From Bombiscardovia nodaiensis (GTDB taxonomy: Bacteria; Actinomycetota; Actinomycetes; Actinomycetales; Bifidobacteriaceae): DNA of 64,000 nt. This document shows, in pieces, positions 55,771-63,936 of this stretch. The position numbers were made by a program, and so were the translations under genes. The stretch covers positions 434,001 to 498,000 of the forward strand of contig AP026798.1 in the NCBI GenBank assembly GCA_033127725.1, read 5' to 3'. The notes below the pieces were generated by a model. The model ran no database searches and was not told the origin of the DNA. It saw only the letters and a program-made list of their open reading frames with translations. Positions within the stretch are counted from its first letter, which is position 1. The number at the start of each line of letters is the position of its first letter.

Positions 55771-55790
55771 TTAGGTGCATATTTAGGTGC
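55771..55790 (+). repeat. Right arm-type integrase sites (two copies)
   Basis: TTAGGTGC at 55771 and 55783, 12 bp apart, in the same orientation as the three copies near attL. Confidence 0.65.
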
Positions 55791-55849
55791 ACTTCGAAAA
55801 ACTAACTTCTAACAATGGCTAAATATCAACCCTTATACGTGGTTATTCT

Positions 55850-55867
55850 GAATCTCCTCGTCTCCGC
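55850..55867 (+). repeat. attR core
   Basis: GAATCTCCTCGTCTCCGC, identical to 49244-49261 but without a tRNA upstream. Confidence 0.9.
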
Positions 55868-55882
55868 GAGTGGTAAATGAGA

Positions 55883-55925
55883 GCCCGGAAATCGTTGGAA
55901 ATCAGCGGTTCCCGGGTTTTTCTTT
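55883..55925 (+). terminator. Chromosomal terminator of tRNA-Ser, displaced by the element
   Basis: CCCGG-AA pairs with TTCCCGGG (one bulge), followed by TTTTTCTTTT. It follows attR, where the tRNA ended before integration. The stretch 55868-56196 also holds a G11 run (55950-55960) and a dyad CCGCTC-N5-GAGCGG at 56098-56114 next to a TAAAAT box at 56115-56120, the probable channel-gene promoter. Confidence 0.6.
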
Positions 55926-55949
55926 TACTCGCAAATCGGTGGAGTAATC

Positions 55950-55960
55950 GGGGGGGGGGG
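55950..55960 (+). repeat. Poly-G11 tract, intergenic
   Basis: Eleven G in a row, 236 bp before the channel gene start. Such tracts change length by slippage. No reading frame depends on it. Confidence 0.9.
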
Positions 55961-56196
55961 ATTTGGGTCTAGTTTGGACACGTTGTTGCTTCCCGCGGTG
56001 ACCATAAGCTTCGGCATCTGTGCGGCTCTAGCTCGCGTGATAATTTTCCTTGCAATTCTCTGCATACTTGCTCCTTGCACACCCGCCTTGGCGTGGCCCG
56101 CTCGCAAAGAGCGGTAAAATAGTATTGCAGAGCTACTGGCGCTGAGGCCAGTCGAAGGCACAGGCAGCGATGCCCACTAGCGGTAAAGGAAGAGTT

Positions 56197-56931
56197 ATGG
56201 ATTACGCACTCACGACCAAATTGGCGGCGGAATTCGTAGGAACAGCCATTCTGATGATTTTCGGGAATGGGGCTGTGGCCAACGTTGAGCTGAAAGGCAC
56301 GAAAGGTTTCCACTCGGGTTGGTTGACCATAGCCATGGGCTACGGCTTCGGCGTGATGTTCCCGGTGCTCATGTTCGGCGGCGTTTCCGGTGCCCACATC
56401 AATCCGGCTATGACGATTGCGCAGGCAGTCAACGGCATGTTCCCCTGGAGTCAGGTGGCGCCGTTCATCGCCGTGCAGCTCCTGGGCGCTGCGGTGGGCC
56501 AGCTGCTGGTGTTCGCGGCCTACTACCCGCACTACATGCAGACTGAGTCGTCTTCGGCGATTTTGGCTTCGTTCACCACGACCGACGCCTCCGAGTCCAA
56601 GCCCAACTACTTCATCAACGAGTTCATCGGCACCCTCCTCCTCGTGCTCGGCGCCCTGTGCTGCCTGGAAGGCCCGTGGGGCGCGAAAGACAAGGCCGCA
56701 GCCGCTATCGTCGTCGGTTTCATCGTCTGGGGCCTGGTCACTTCCCTGGGCGGTCCGACCGGCCCTGGCCTGAACCCCGCGCGCGACCTGATGCCCCGCA
56801 TTCTTCACCAGTTCCTCCCCATCCCGGGCAAGGGCACTTCCCGCTGGGACGAGGCCTGGATCCCCGTCGTAGCCCCCATCCTCGGTGCTATAGTAGGCGC
56901 TTTCATCTTCAAGACCTGCTTCGGTGCCTGA
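56197..56931 (+). CDS. glpF: MIP-family channel (glycerol facilitator/aquaporin)
   Basis: 244 residues, six membrane helices. The two half-helix motifs are GAHINPAMT and GPGLNPARD, both with NPA; the second is followed by RD as in glycerol facilitators rather than water channels. ATG 56197 follows AAAGGAAGAG. It stands alone, with no glycerol kinase nearby. Confidence 0.9.
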   Translation: MDYALTTKLAAEFVGTAILMIFGNGAVANVELKGTKGFHSGWLTIAMGYGFGVMFPVLMFGGVSGAHINPAMTIAQAVNGMFPWSQVAPFIAVQLLGAAVGQLLVFAAYYPHYMQTESSSAILASFTTTDASESKPNYFINEFIGTLLLVLGALCCLEGPWGAKDKAAAAIVVGFIVWGLVTSLGGPTGPGLNPARDLMPRILHQFLPIPGKGTSRWDEAWIPVVAPILGAIVGAFIFKTCFGA

Positions 56932-56952
56932 GCTAGTTTCTCTCAAATTGCC

Positions 56953-56992
56953 AGCTGGCAGCACAGATATTACCTCTGTGCTGCCAGCTTTT
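56953..56992 (+). terminator. Terminator of the channel gene
   Basis: AGCTGGCAGCACAGA pairs perfectly with TCTGTGCTGCCAGCT around 7 nt, followed by TTTT. A 15-bp stem. Confidence 0.9.
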
Positions 56993-57064
56993 GCGTTAAC
57001 GAGTATGTGTTCTGGAGAATTACTGACTGCGTGCTGTCTACTGCATGCTATTAACCAGCTTCCC

Positions 57065-60000
57065 TTAGTTATTAGTCCCAGTATGTTCGCGCTTTCGACT
57101 TCTGCGCCCGCGCGTTCGTATCAGCTGCCAGCAGGTAAAGACCCCAGCTGCCAAAGCGCTCAGTCCCAGTAGGGCGCTGCCTCCATACCGCTGCAAGGGG
57201 ATAGCCCCAGCTTGTGGCAGGTTGAAGTAGGTGTAGTAGAGGAATGAGTTAATAACATAGTCGGTTTGTTGGGAACCGCCTAGAGTCCAAGAGATAGTCA
57301 CTGGTACTGCAGAGTCGACTGCATGTGCGGGCGTAGTGACCTTCCAGACTTGGGCGATGGTATCATAAGCTAAGTTCGTGCCGTTGTTGCTGTCGAATTT
57401 AACCTGCGTTATGCTCAAATCTGGCGGGAGCACTTTTACCGGTGTTGTGCTGCTATTGGTATTGCCCGTTCCCAATGCACCATAAAAGTTTAATCCAGCA
57501 GCATACGTATTGCCATCTTGACCGATGGCTAGCATATGGAGTACTCCGTCAGTTGCAGAGTCGAAAGATACTCCTAGCGGATTGTCAAGTGGTGTTGGCG
57601 TATGCTTCTCCTCAGGGCTAGGACTACCTCCTACACTTAGCTGAGAATGTTCACCCCATACGTAAATATTGCCATCAGTGCCGGTTGCGATAGAACGATA
57701 CGTAGCGGGGGCTGCACTAATGCTGGTAAAGGTGACTCCAACTGGCATGATGACTGGCATTGGGGTTGCATGTGGGCTGGTGGTGCCGTCTCCTAACTCT
57801 CCGGAATCATTCTCGCCCCATGCATATGCAATGCCGTCTGTTGTTAATGCTAGCGAGTGGTCCAGGCCTTTACTTATGTCCTTAAATTTGATGTTTACCG
57901 GAGCAGTTACTTTTGCCGGAGTGTCACTGCTGCCTATGCCTCCGTATAGCCATTCATAGACATCGCCGGTGTCGCTTAAGGCTAATGCAGATAAGTCGGT
58001 TGAGGAAGAAGGTCTTCCAACACTGACTTTCGTGAATACTACTCCTGCAGGAGTGGGCACTTGAACGGCCGTGAGACTTGCGGTATCGATACCATAAATG
58101 TTGCCATTATTGTCGATAGCTAGCCTCCCAGCATCCTCACCTGTGCTAATGTCAGTAAAACTGATTCCTGCCGGAGCGGTAACTTTCTGAGGCAGTATGC
58201 TGCCCACGTTGGGCCAAAGATAAATATCCCCTTGTGTGCTTAACGCCATTGACTGATATAAACATGAGCTTACAGCTGTGAAGAGTACATTTGCTGGGGT
58301 ACGGACTTGAACAGGTTTCGTGCTCATATTCGGTGTGGTTGAGCCTATACCGAGTTCTCCTGAGCCATTTCTGCCCCAAGTGTAAATATATCCATCACTA
58401 CCGATAGCAGATGAAAAGTACTCGCCTTCGCTCACTTGTGCAAACCGCATGTGCTGCTCTGGCGGGGTGATAGTGACCTGGGTTCCGCCTGAGACAGGTC
58501 CTGTTTTGGGGTCGATGCTGAAGGTGTATTCGTCCCATTTGCCTGTCACAGTGAGATTTTGGGTTACTGGTTTGTTGAAGTCATACGCCATATTTCCTGC
58601 AAACCAGCCTGCAAAATGGTGCCCAGCCCAGGTCGGTTCCGGAGTAGGCCGTTTAGCGCGCTGCCCATAAGCGACCCGTTGCGTTGTCGTTGTCGAACCG
58701 TTCCCGGGCTCAAAAGTAACGGTATAAGTAGATAAAAACGTAAAGTGCAAGATGGCTGTGGTCTGCTTAACGCTTCCTAAGTACCAGTCAATATTTACAT
58801 CTACGGAACCTGGAGCATGTGATGGAGTAACTACGTGCCAAGTATTGTCCGATATTTCTGTAATCGGGTAGCCATATCCATTGCTAAACAATGCACTATT
58901 CAACCTAATTTTAGGCGATGTCATCAATCCTGGTTTGCGAGGCTCAGATATAGTGCCGTCCCCCATTATCCCTCGAGAAGCGTTACCGCCCCATCCGTAG
59001 GCGTACCCATTGCTGTCGAGCATGTCACTGTAGTTATAATTGCTAGCATCTTGAACAATAGCAGTATCAATTTGTCTAATTATATGGTCTCCCATATCTA
59101 TCTGTTGAGGAACAACAAAAAAATTAGCGCGGGAGCCGTCGTATCCCAAGTCGCCTCTGCCCCAGGAATAAGCCTTATTATCGTTTCCAATCGCTAGAGA
59201 TATTCCTCCACCAGCTTTGATTTGTATAAAAGACACACTGTTACTTGGCTTGTTTACAAGAACAGGAACTCTGCTATAGACGTTAGAACCCGATGTGGGA
59301 ATCGAACTATTGCCAAGTTCACCGTATGAGTTCCCTCCCCATGAGTATGTTCTGCCGTTATTGCCAAGGGCTAGTGAGTGATATTGGCCCGCGCTAACAT
59401 GTTGAAAGGTGACGCCACTCGGTGCTTGTACTTCAACAGGTATTGAACTGTATCCATAGTCGATAGGAATACTGCTATTCCCTAAAGTCCCCCGCGCATT
59501 GGTGCCCCATGCATAGGTTTTTCCATTTTGAGCAATCGCAAGTGAGTGAGCATATCCTGCGCTGATCTGCGTGTAGCTCAGATTAGAAATACCCGAAGGG
59601 TTTTGTACTGGCGATGGAACAGACCCAGATCCTCCTCGCCCTAATTGTCCCTTATCGTTTTCTCCCCAGGAGTAGATTGTTCCGCTGGTAGTGAGGGCTA
59701 GAGAATATTCTGCGCCTGCAGAGATTGATGTGAAAGAAACTCCTGCAGGTGTACGCACTTTTGTTGGTGTAAGTACACAATCAGAAGCTAATCCCACGCC
59801 TAAATTTCCGGGATTATTTCTACCCCATGCGTAGATATTGCCATCTGAACCTAGGGCAATAGTGTGAAAGCCACCTGTACTGATTTGAGTAAATGAGACA
59901 CCTTGTGGAGTTTGGATTTTTACGGGCAGCCATTCGTCAGTATTTTTCCCATTGCCTAAATTACCCATTCCGTTGTAACCCCAACCGTATGCATTACCAT

Positions 60001-60256
60001 CGGTTCCTATCCCTACTCTGAACATATAGCCAGCACAGATTTGCTTGAACTGTATGGGTTTTATGGCGGGATGTTTGAGAGTTACTACTGTGCCACCGTC
60101 GCTGGTGCCTGAAGTGGGGGAGAGGGTAAAGCCTTGGGATTGATCGGTGGGGTCGGCGTGAGCTAGTGCGGGCCGCGTTAAACTAGCGGACCCCCCCCCC
60201 AGGACCGTTATGGAGATGAGAGCTACGATAGCGCTCACTGTGCGAATCCGTCGCAT
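57065..60256 (-). CDS. Secreted RCC1-repeat protein with cell-wall-type C-terminus
   Basis: 1063 residues. A signal peptide (cut probably after ALA near residue 33), a TIG-like start (SPTSGTSDGGTVVTL), a block of RCC1 repeats (LAIGNDNKAYSWGRG-type units), a Listeria-Bacteroides-type repeat (TVTFEPGNG, AGWFAGN), a second TIG-like start (PKTGPVSGGTQVTITPP) and a second RCC1 block. It ends with LPQAG, a hydrophobic helix and a basic tail, a sortase-like anchor with LPQAG in place of LPxTG. The signal peptide contains a G10 tract. AAGGAG precedes the ATG. A surface protein that folds as beta-propellers, partner unknown. Confidence 0.85.
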   Translation of the reverse strand: MRRIRTVSAIVALISITVLGGGSASLTRPALAHADPTDQSQGFTLSPTSGTSDGGTVVTLKHPAIKPIQFKQICAGYMFRVGIGTDGNAYGWGYNGMGNLGNGKNTDEWLPVKIQTPQGVSFTQISTGGFHTIALGSDGNIYAWGRNNPGNLGVGLASDCVLTPTKVRTPAGVSFTSISAGAEYSLALTTSGTIYSWGENDKGQLGRGGSGSVPSPVQNPSGISNLSYTQISAGYAHSLAIAQNGKTYAWGTNARGTLGNSSIPIDYGYSSIPVEVQAPSGVTFQHVSAGQYHSLALGNNGRTYSWGGNSYGELGNSSIPTSGSNVYSRVPVLVNKPSNSVSFIQIKAGGGISLAIGNDNKAYSWGRGDLGYDGSRANFFVVPQQIDMGDHIIRQIDTAIVQDASNYNYSDMLDSNGYAYGWGGNASRGIMGDGTISEPRKPGLMTSPKIRLNSALFSNGYGYPITEISDNTWHVVTPSHAPGSVDVNIDWYLGSVKQTTAILHFTFLSTYTVTFEPGNGSTTTTQRVAYGQRAKRPTPEPTWAGHHFAGWFAGNMAYDFNKPVTQNLTVTGKWDEYTFSIDPKTGPVSGGTQVTITPPEQHMRFAQVSEGEYFSSAIGSDGYIYTWGRNGSGELGIGSTTPNMSTKPVQVRTPANVLFTAVSSCLYQSMALSTQGDIYLWPNVGSILPQKVTAPAGISFTDISTGEDAGRLAIDNNGNIYGIDTASLTAVQVPTPAGVVFTKVSVGRPSSSTDLSALALSDTGDVYEWLYGGIGSSDTPAKVTAPVNIKFKDISKGLDHSLALTTDGIAYAWGENDSGELGDGTTSPHATPMPVIMPVGVTFTSISAAPATYRSIATGTDGNIYVWGEHSQLSVGGSPSPEEKHTPTPLDNPLGVSFDSATDGVLHMLAIGQDGNTYAAGLNFYGALGTGNTNSSTTPVKVLPPDLSITQVKFDSNNGTNLAYDTIAQVWKVTTPAHAVDSAVPVTISWTLGGSQQTDYVINSFLYYTYFNLPQAGAIPLQRYGGSALLGLSALAAGVFTCWQLIRTRGRRSRKREHTGTNN
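60191..60200 (-). repeat. G10 slippage tract in the RCC1 signal peptide
   Basis: On the coding strand ten G encode the end of Leu plus three Gly near residue 20. With G11 the next codons are GTC CGC TAG, and with G9 they are GGT CCG CTA GTT TAA, so either change ends the protein within a few codons. Confidence 0.9.
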
Positions 60257-60512
60257 ATATACTCCTTCATAAGCAGGCAGCGTTTCAGTCGCTGTCTGTT
60301 GTACTCACTATGTTTTCGCTGTCTCGGCGCTCGCTGGTTCCCCAACCGCGAATCTGCCCAGCAGCCTTTTACTGGACACTCTGCTCACAACTCTAGCAGT
60401 TTCTCCGTTTTGTTTCATCCGAAGTATCTCACAAGCCTGAAGTTTGGCGGCTTTACGAGTACGTCCGCTCTGCTTTTGTTACACTGAGAGGGCTCGTTAT
60501 GAAACCCTCTAG

Positions 60513-61304
60513 TTATAGGCGCTTATGGTTCAGTATGAGCGTGCTGCTAGCGAGGAGAAAAGCGCTAGCTCCGAGTGACACTATGAAAGCGGGCAGTACA
60601 TGTGATAGCTGCTCTTGCCCCTGCAGAAGAGACATGTTGTCGCTTATCAGGGAGATTGGGTTGAAGCGCTTAGCCTGCTCAAAGGTGTTGAGAATCATAA
60701 GCCCAGCTTGAACGATTACCAGAACGAGTAGGCCTGAGTAAGGGGAGTGACCCAGGGAAGAGCCGAATGCTATGACCGCTATAAAGAAAATACCGAAAGC
60801 GAGCAGAGGAAGGAGAGCCACCAGCGGATGGGGGCTGTGCCGGTCCGGGAAGTAGTAGAGCGTGTAGCCCCAGGTGATGGAAAAGGCCAAGAGGATTGAG
60901 AGCATCCACTGGCTGAGGGCTGAGCAATATTTGACTGCGATAAGAGTGGGCCGCGGCAGTCCTTTGGTCACCAGATTGACCAGCGTTCCAGCGCTCACTT
61001 CTTGGCTGATCATATTGCTAAAGAATATGGCTAGTAAGTAGATACCTAGCTGGGTCATGGACTTATAGAATTGCGCCCAAGAGCTCACGGAGTCGGGGTC
61101 GGGTATGAGCTGTGCCAGTTGGGCGCCGCCGATTGTTGATTTGAGCAGCGTTGGGGTGAGCTCAGCAGTCAGAGGATTCGCCAACCCGAGCAGGGCAAAG
61201 AGCGCAGCTAAGATGAGCAGTCTCTTACTGCGCCAGAGGGTCCGCCACTGCGCCCCCCACAGGGCCCAAGCACTTCTCGCTGTACTCATGATGGTTTTGC
61301 TCAT
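60513..61304 (-). CDS. ABC exporter permease
   Basis: 263 residues with about six membrane segments; an ABC-2 type permease like those in lantibiotic-immunity or stress exporters. Its start overlaps the ATPase stop by 4 bp. Last gene of a four-gene operon. The 256-bp gap 60257-60512 between it and the RCC1 gene shows a weak dyad AGAGGG/CCCTCT and no gene. Confidence 0.8.
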   Translation of the reverse strand: MSKTIMSTARSAWALWGAQWRTLWRSKRLLILAALFALLGLANPLTAELTPTLLKSTIGGAQLAQLIPDPDSVSSWAQFYKSMTQLGIYLLAIFFSNMISQEVSAGTLVNLVTKGLPRPTLIAVKYCSALSQWMLSILLAFSITWGYTLYYFPDRHSPHPLVALLPLLAFGIFFIAVIAFGSSLGHSPYSGLLVLVIVQAGLMILNTFEQAKRFNPISLISDNMSLLQGQEQLSHVLPAFIVSLGASAFLLASSTLILNHKRL

Positions 61305-62308
61305 CCTACAACCTCCATAAATACGTCGTCCAAGCTGGGATTGACTTGCTCAAAACGTGCCGGTGTTACACCAGCTTTGAGTAGGGTTTGCAAGGCCAAA
61401 TGCGCTGTTTGTTCGTATGATCCTGAGTAGGGGAGACTGATTTCATATTGTGCTGCCGCGCTTGTTGACGGTGAGTTGGAGAAAGAGATCCCACCTGCTT
61501 GCTTAGACTGTTCTGGTTGCAGTTGCAGCAAGGGAGCTAAGGCCCTTTGAGCCTGCTGAGCTTGGGCGGCATCGGCGAACCCGAGACGGAGCAGGGGATG
61601 GGCGTACTTGGCCCGCAGCTCTTGCAAACTGCCTTCCTCAACGAGACGACCGTGGTCGACGAAGCCCACCCTGTCGCACAGCTCTTCCATGTCAGTGAGA
61701 ATATGGGTTGACAGCAGGATAGTCATAGTGGTGCGTAAGTTGGCTATAAGCTGCAAAAAGTCGTGCCGCCCCTCAGGGTCAAGCGCGGAGGTTGGCTCGT
61801 CGCAAATCAACAGTTGAGGGTCATTGAGCAGGGCTTGAGCAATGCCCAGTCGCTGTTTCATACCTCGGGAGAAGCCGCGAATGCGCTGGTGCCCGCTCCC
61901 ATTCAGCCCCACGGTTGCTATCATGGCTTGTACTCGGTTTGCCAATGCGCTCGCGGGAATGCCGGTGACGCGCCCGCACAAGGTCAAATATTCTTCAGCG
62001 CTTAAGTAGTCGTAAAAAGCTGGTACATCGCTCAAGTAACCGACCTGCCGATTGGCTGCTGCTGAGCCAAAATGGACCGGTCGCCCAGCAATGTGAACTG
62101 AGCCGGAGTTAGCAGTTTCTAGCCCTAGAATGATACGCATGGCGGTGGTTTTCCCGGCACCATTTTTGCCTACGAAACCATAGATTTCGCCGGTCTTCAA
62201 GGTCAAATTGAGTCCCTGCAAGACTTGCTTATCTTGAAATTGCTTGAATAAGTTCTGCACTTCAAGAGCTTTTGCGTCGGTTTTCAGGCTAGGATTGTTG
62301 TCATTCAT
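61301..62308 (-). CDS. ABC transporter ATP-binding protein
   Basis: 335 residues. Walker A GKNGAGKTT near residue 43, ABC signature in the FSRGMKQRLGIAQALL segment near 143, Walker B LLICDEPTSALD near 164, and the H-loop STHIL. A C-terminal extension of about 100 residues carries low-complexity Ser/Gln stretches. It pairs with the next permease; export direction is typical of the ABC-2 class. Confidence 0.9.
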   Translation of the reverse strand: MNDNNPSLKTDAKALEVQNLFKQFQDKQVLQGLNLTLKTGEIYGFVGKNGAGKTTAMRIILGLETANSGSVHIAGRPVHFGSAAANRQVGYLSDVPAFYDYLSAEEYLTLCGRVTGIPASALANRVQAMIATVGLNGSGHQRIRGFSRGMKQRLGIAQALLNDPQLLICDEPTSALDPEGRHDFLQLIANLRTTMTILLSTHILTDMEELCDRVGFVDHGRLVEEGSLQELRAKYAHPLLRLGFADAAQAQQAQRALAPLLQLQPEQSKQAGGISFSNSPSTSAAAQYEISLPYSGSYEQTAHLALQTLLKAGVTPARFEQVNPSLDDVFMEVVG

Positions 62309-62634
62309 GGCTTATCTTGGCTCCTTACCTGCTTACTCTCTTCGGGAGAGCGGGCGAAAAGCAAGTAAATGATTGGACCTATGATCTCCCCAAAAATAAT
62401 GACTATCGCCCAAATAAAGCGGTTTCCAAAACGGTAATGTTGGTGGCGGAAAAGATGGACGAGTGCAGCTATCATGAGCGCTAATTGCACGATTACCAGT
62501 GGAATCAATATGGGAGCTAATCGACCCAACGACATGTTTGCCGTCTCTGCCTTCGCTGCTGTGCTGGCGAGAGTGTAGATCCATTGAGTCCCGCCTATAG
62601 CTGGGTTCAAGAAATGTCGTATGCCGAAGTTCAT
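62305..62634 (-). CDS. PLDc_N-domain membrane protein
   Basis: 109 residues, three hydrophobic segments. The C-terminal 65 residues (LGRLAPILIPLVIVQLALM, then WAIVIIFGEIIGPIIYLLFAR) match the PLDc_N family seen beside ABC exporters, for example YxlE. The first 33 residues are extra; an internal ATG at Met33 is the alternative start. It overlaps the ATPase by 4 bp. Confidence 0.8.
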   Translation of the reverse strand: MNFGIRHFLNPAIGGTQWIYTLASTAAKAETANMSLGRLAPILIPLVIVQLALMIAALVHLFRHQHYRFGNRFIWAIVIIFGEIIGPIIYLLFARSPEESKQVRSQDKP

Positions 62635-62641
62635 GGTTCTC

Positions 62642-63853
62642 TCACTTGTCTATAGCGGTTAATCGAGCCGCGAGTTCGGCAAAATCTTCGCTTTGTAAGA
62701 GCTTTGCCAGTGCAGGGTGTTGGAAGGGCAGTATATTGATGCGCTGCTCATACTGGCCCCTTAAGCGTGGGGCCAGTGGGTCCACTCCAATGGTTTGCAG
62801 CCAATGGTCAATGCGGTCAAAATAGTCGTCGCCGTGCCTAGTGACCGGGAAGTCGGTGCTTTCGAGAAGGTCTGCATAGGCTTGCAGAGCCTTGTGTGCG
62901 CCCTGCTTGATACCCAGCTCTGCATAAGCAGCGGCCAGATAGAGCCGGAAGTTGAGGGCAATAATGGGGCTTAAGAGGTCTAGGTGGAAAGCTTCAATGA
63001 GCGCTTCCCCGCGCTGGTCGCTGGCGATAACGTGCGCGGGAGAAGATTGCAGAAGTGGTAGGTAATTGGCGAGTTGATTGAGTAAAACGGTTGCGTACTG
63101 AAAAATCGAAGCTTGAAGGGTTTCCAAGGCCTCATCGCTTCGACCGAGCTGCTGGTCAGCGGTCGCTATGAGGCTTTCTACGGGGTAGAGCTCGTCCATG
63201 TGCTCACCTAATAAGTTGAGCACGTCTTGGGGACGGCCTAAAGCGAGTAAACAGTAAGCCTGATTCGTATTAGCCTTATCGGTGAGTTTGGCATCGCTGC
63301 TCAGCTCCCGGACTCGTGTGAACAAGTTGCAGGCTTCGCTCAGATAGTATTGTGCTCGTTCTCTTGGCATTGCTCCGGGGAGGAGGTCGTAGTGATTGAG
63401 CAGGAAGATGCCCATGCTGAGGAGGAGGGAAGGGCTGGAATAATAACGTTTTGTCAGGGTTTGTATGGAATTCCAGACCTGTTGGGTGGACGTGCTTGCT
63501 GTGGCTGTATCGCTGGTACTGTCGCCGGTTGAGCTGCTTTTTTTGCTGGCTTGATTTTGGGCCTGCGCAAGTTCCTGCGCTAGCTGAGTGTAAATAGCCT
63601 GCACTTGTTCGTCGCTCAGCTGAGCGTCATAGTCCAAGAGTTGATCAATGCTGACGTTAAAGTAGGAGGCCAGGAGAGGTAAAAGAGAGATGTCGGGCAG
63701 GCTTAACTCGTTCTCCCACTTGGAGACGGCGACTTTGCTTACACCCAGGAAATTTCCGAGTTCCTGCTGGGTGCTGCCGCGTTCCTGACGGAGACCTGCC
63801 AAGGCCTGCCCGAGACTGATGTGATAATCGTATTTGCTCTTCATACAGCTCAT
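62642..63853 (-). CDS. XRE regulator with TPR-like C-terminus
   Basis: 403 residues. N-terminal helix-turn-helix (SLGQALAGLRQERGSTQQELGNFLGVSKVAVSKWE is the region, about residues 13-48), then a long helical region with TPR-like repeats (LALGRPQDVLNLLGE and similar), as in regulators that sense peptides. First gene of the exporter operon, 7 bp before the PLDc_N gene. Start 63853 or the in-frame ATG at 63844; no clear ribosome-binding site for either. Confidence 0.8.
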   Translation of the reverse strand: MSCMKSKYDYHISLGQALAGLRQERGSTQQELGNFLGVSKVAVSKWENELSLPDISLLPLLASYFNVSIDQLLDYDAQLSDEQVQAIYTQLAQELAQAQNQASKKSSSTGDSTSDTATASTSTQQVWNSIQTLTKRYYSSPSLLLSMGIFLLNHYDLLPGAMPRERAQYYLSEACNLFTRVRELSSDAKLTDKANTNQAYCLLALGRPQDVLNLLGEHMDELYPVESLIATADQQLGRSDEALETLQASIFQYATVLLNQLANYLPLLQSSPAHVIASDQRGEALIEAFHLDLLSPIIALNFRLYLAAAYAELGIKQGAHKALQAYADLLESTDFPVTRHGDDYFDRIDHWLQTIGVDPLAPRLRGQYEQRINILPFQHPALAKLLQSEDFAELAARLTAIDK

Positions 63854-63936
63854 GCTACGAGTGCAAAGCGTCTTGAGCTAGCGAGCCGCGGTTAACTTTT
63901 TCGTGTGTGAGTAAACCAAACGGAAACTTTTATAGG

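Larger units (their letters stand above)
49244..55867. mobile_element. Integrated CRESS-type plasmid at tRNA-Ser
   Basis: A 6.6-kb element bounded by an 18-bp direct repeat of the tRNA-Ser 3' end. Order: attL, arm-type repeats, tyrosine integrase, gap, excisionase-like gene, two unknown overlapping genes, replication origin with a TAGTATTAC stem-loop, CRESS-type rep, three tandem hairpin repeats, membrane protein (minus strand), XRE regulator, arm-type repeats, attR. No capsid, terminase or conjugation gene is visible, so it is not a conventional prophage or conjugative element. Excision would regenerate a circle carrying rep and its own origin. Confidence 0.88.

Noticed and set aside
49244..55867. 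Element as a prophage
   Set aside because: No terminase, portal, capsid, tail or lysis gene; the replication gene and origin are of the CRESS-plasmid type.
55925..56161. 78-codon minus-strand frame across the G11 tract
   Set aside because: The Pro run is simply the tract read backwards; no ribosome-binding site and no similarity.
55969..56964. 331-codon open frame antisense to the channel gene
   Set aside because: Low-complexity Glu/Gly/His-rich translation typical of a shadow of a membrane protein; the NPA-motif channel is on the plus strand.
60299..60487. 62-codon open frame in the gap after the RCC1 gene
   Set aside because: No ribosome-binding site, no domain, and the residue mix is that of non-coding sequence.
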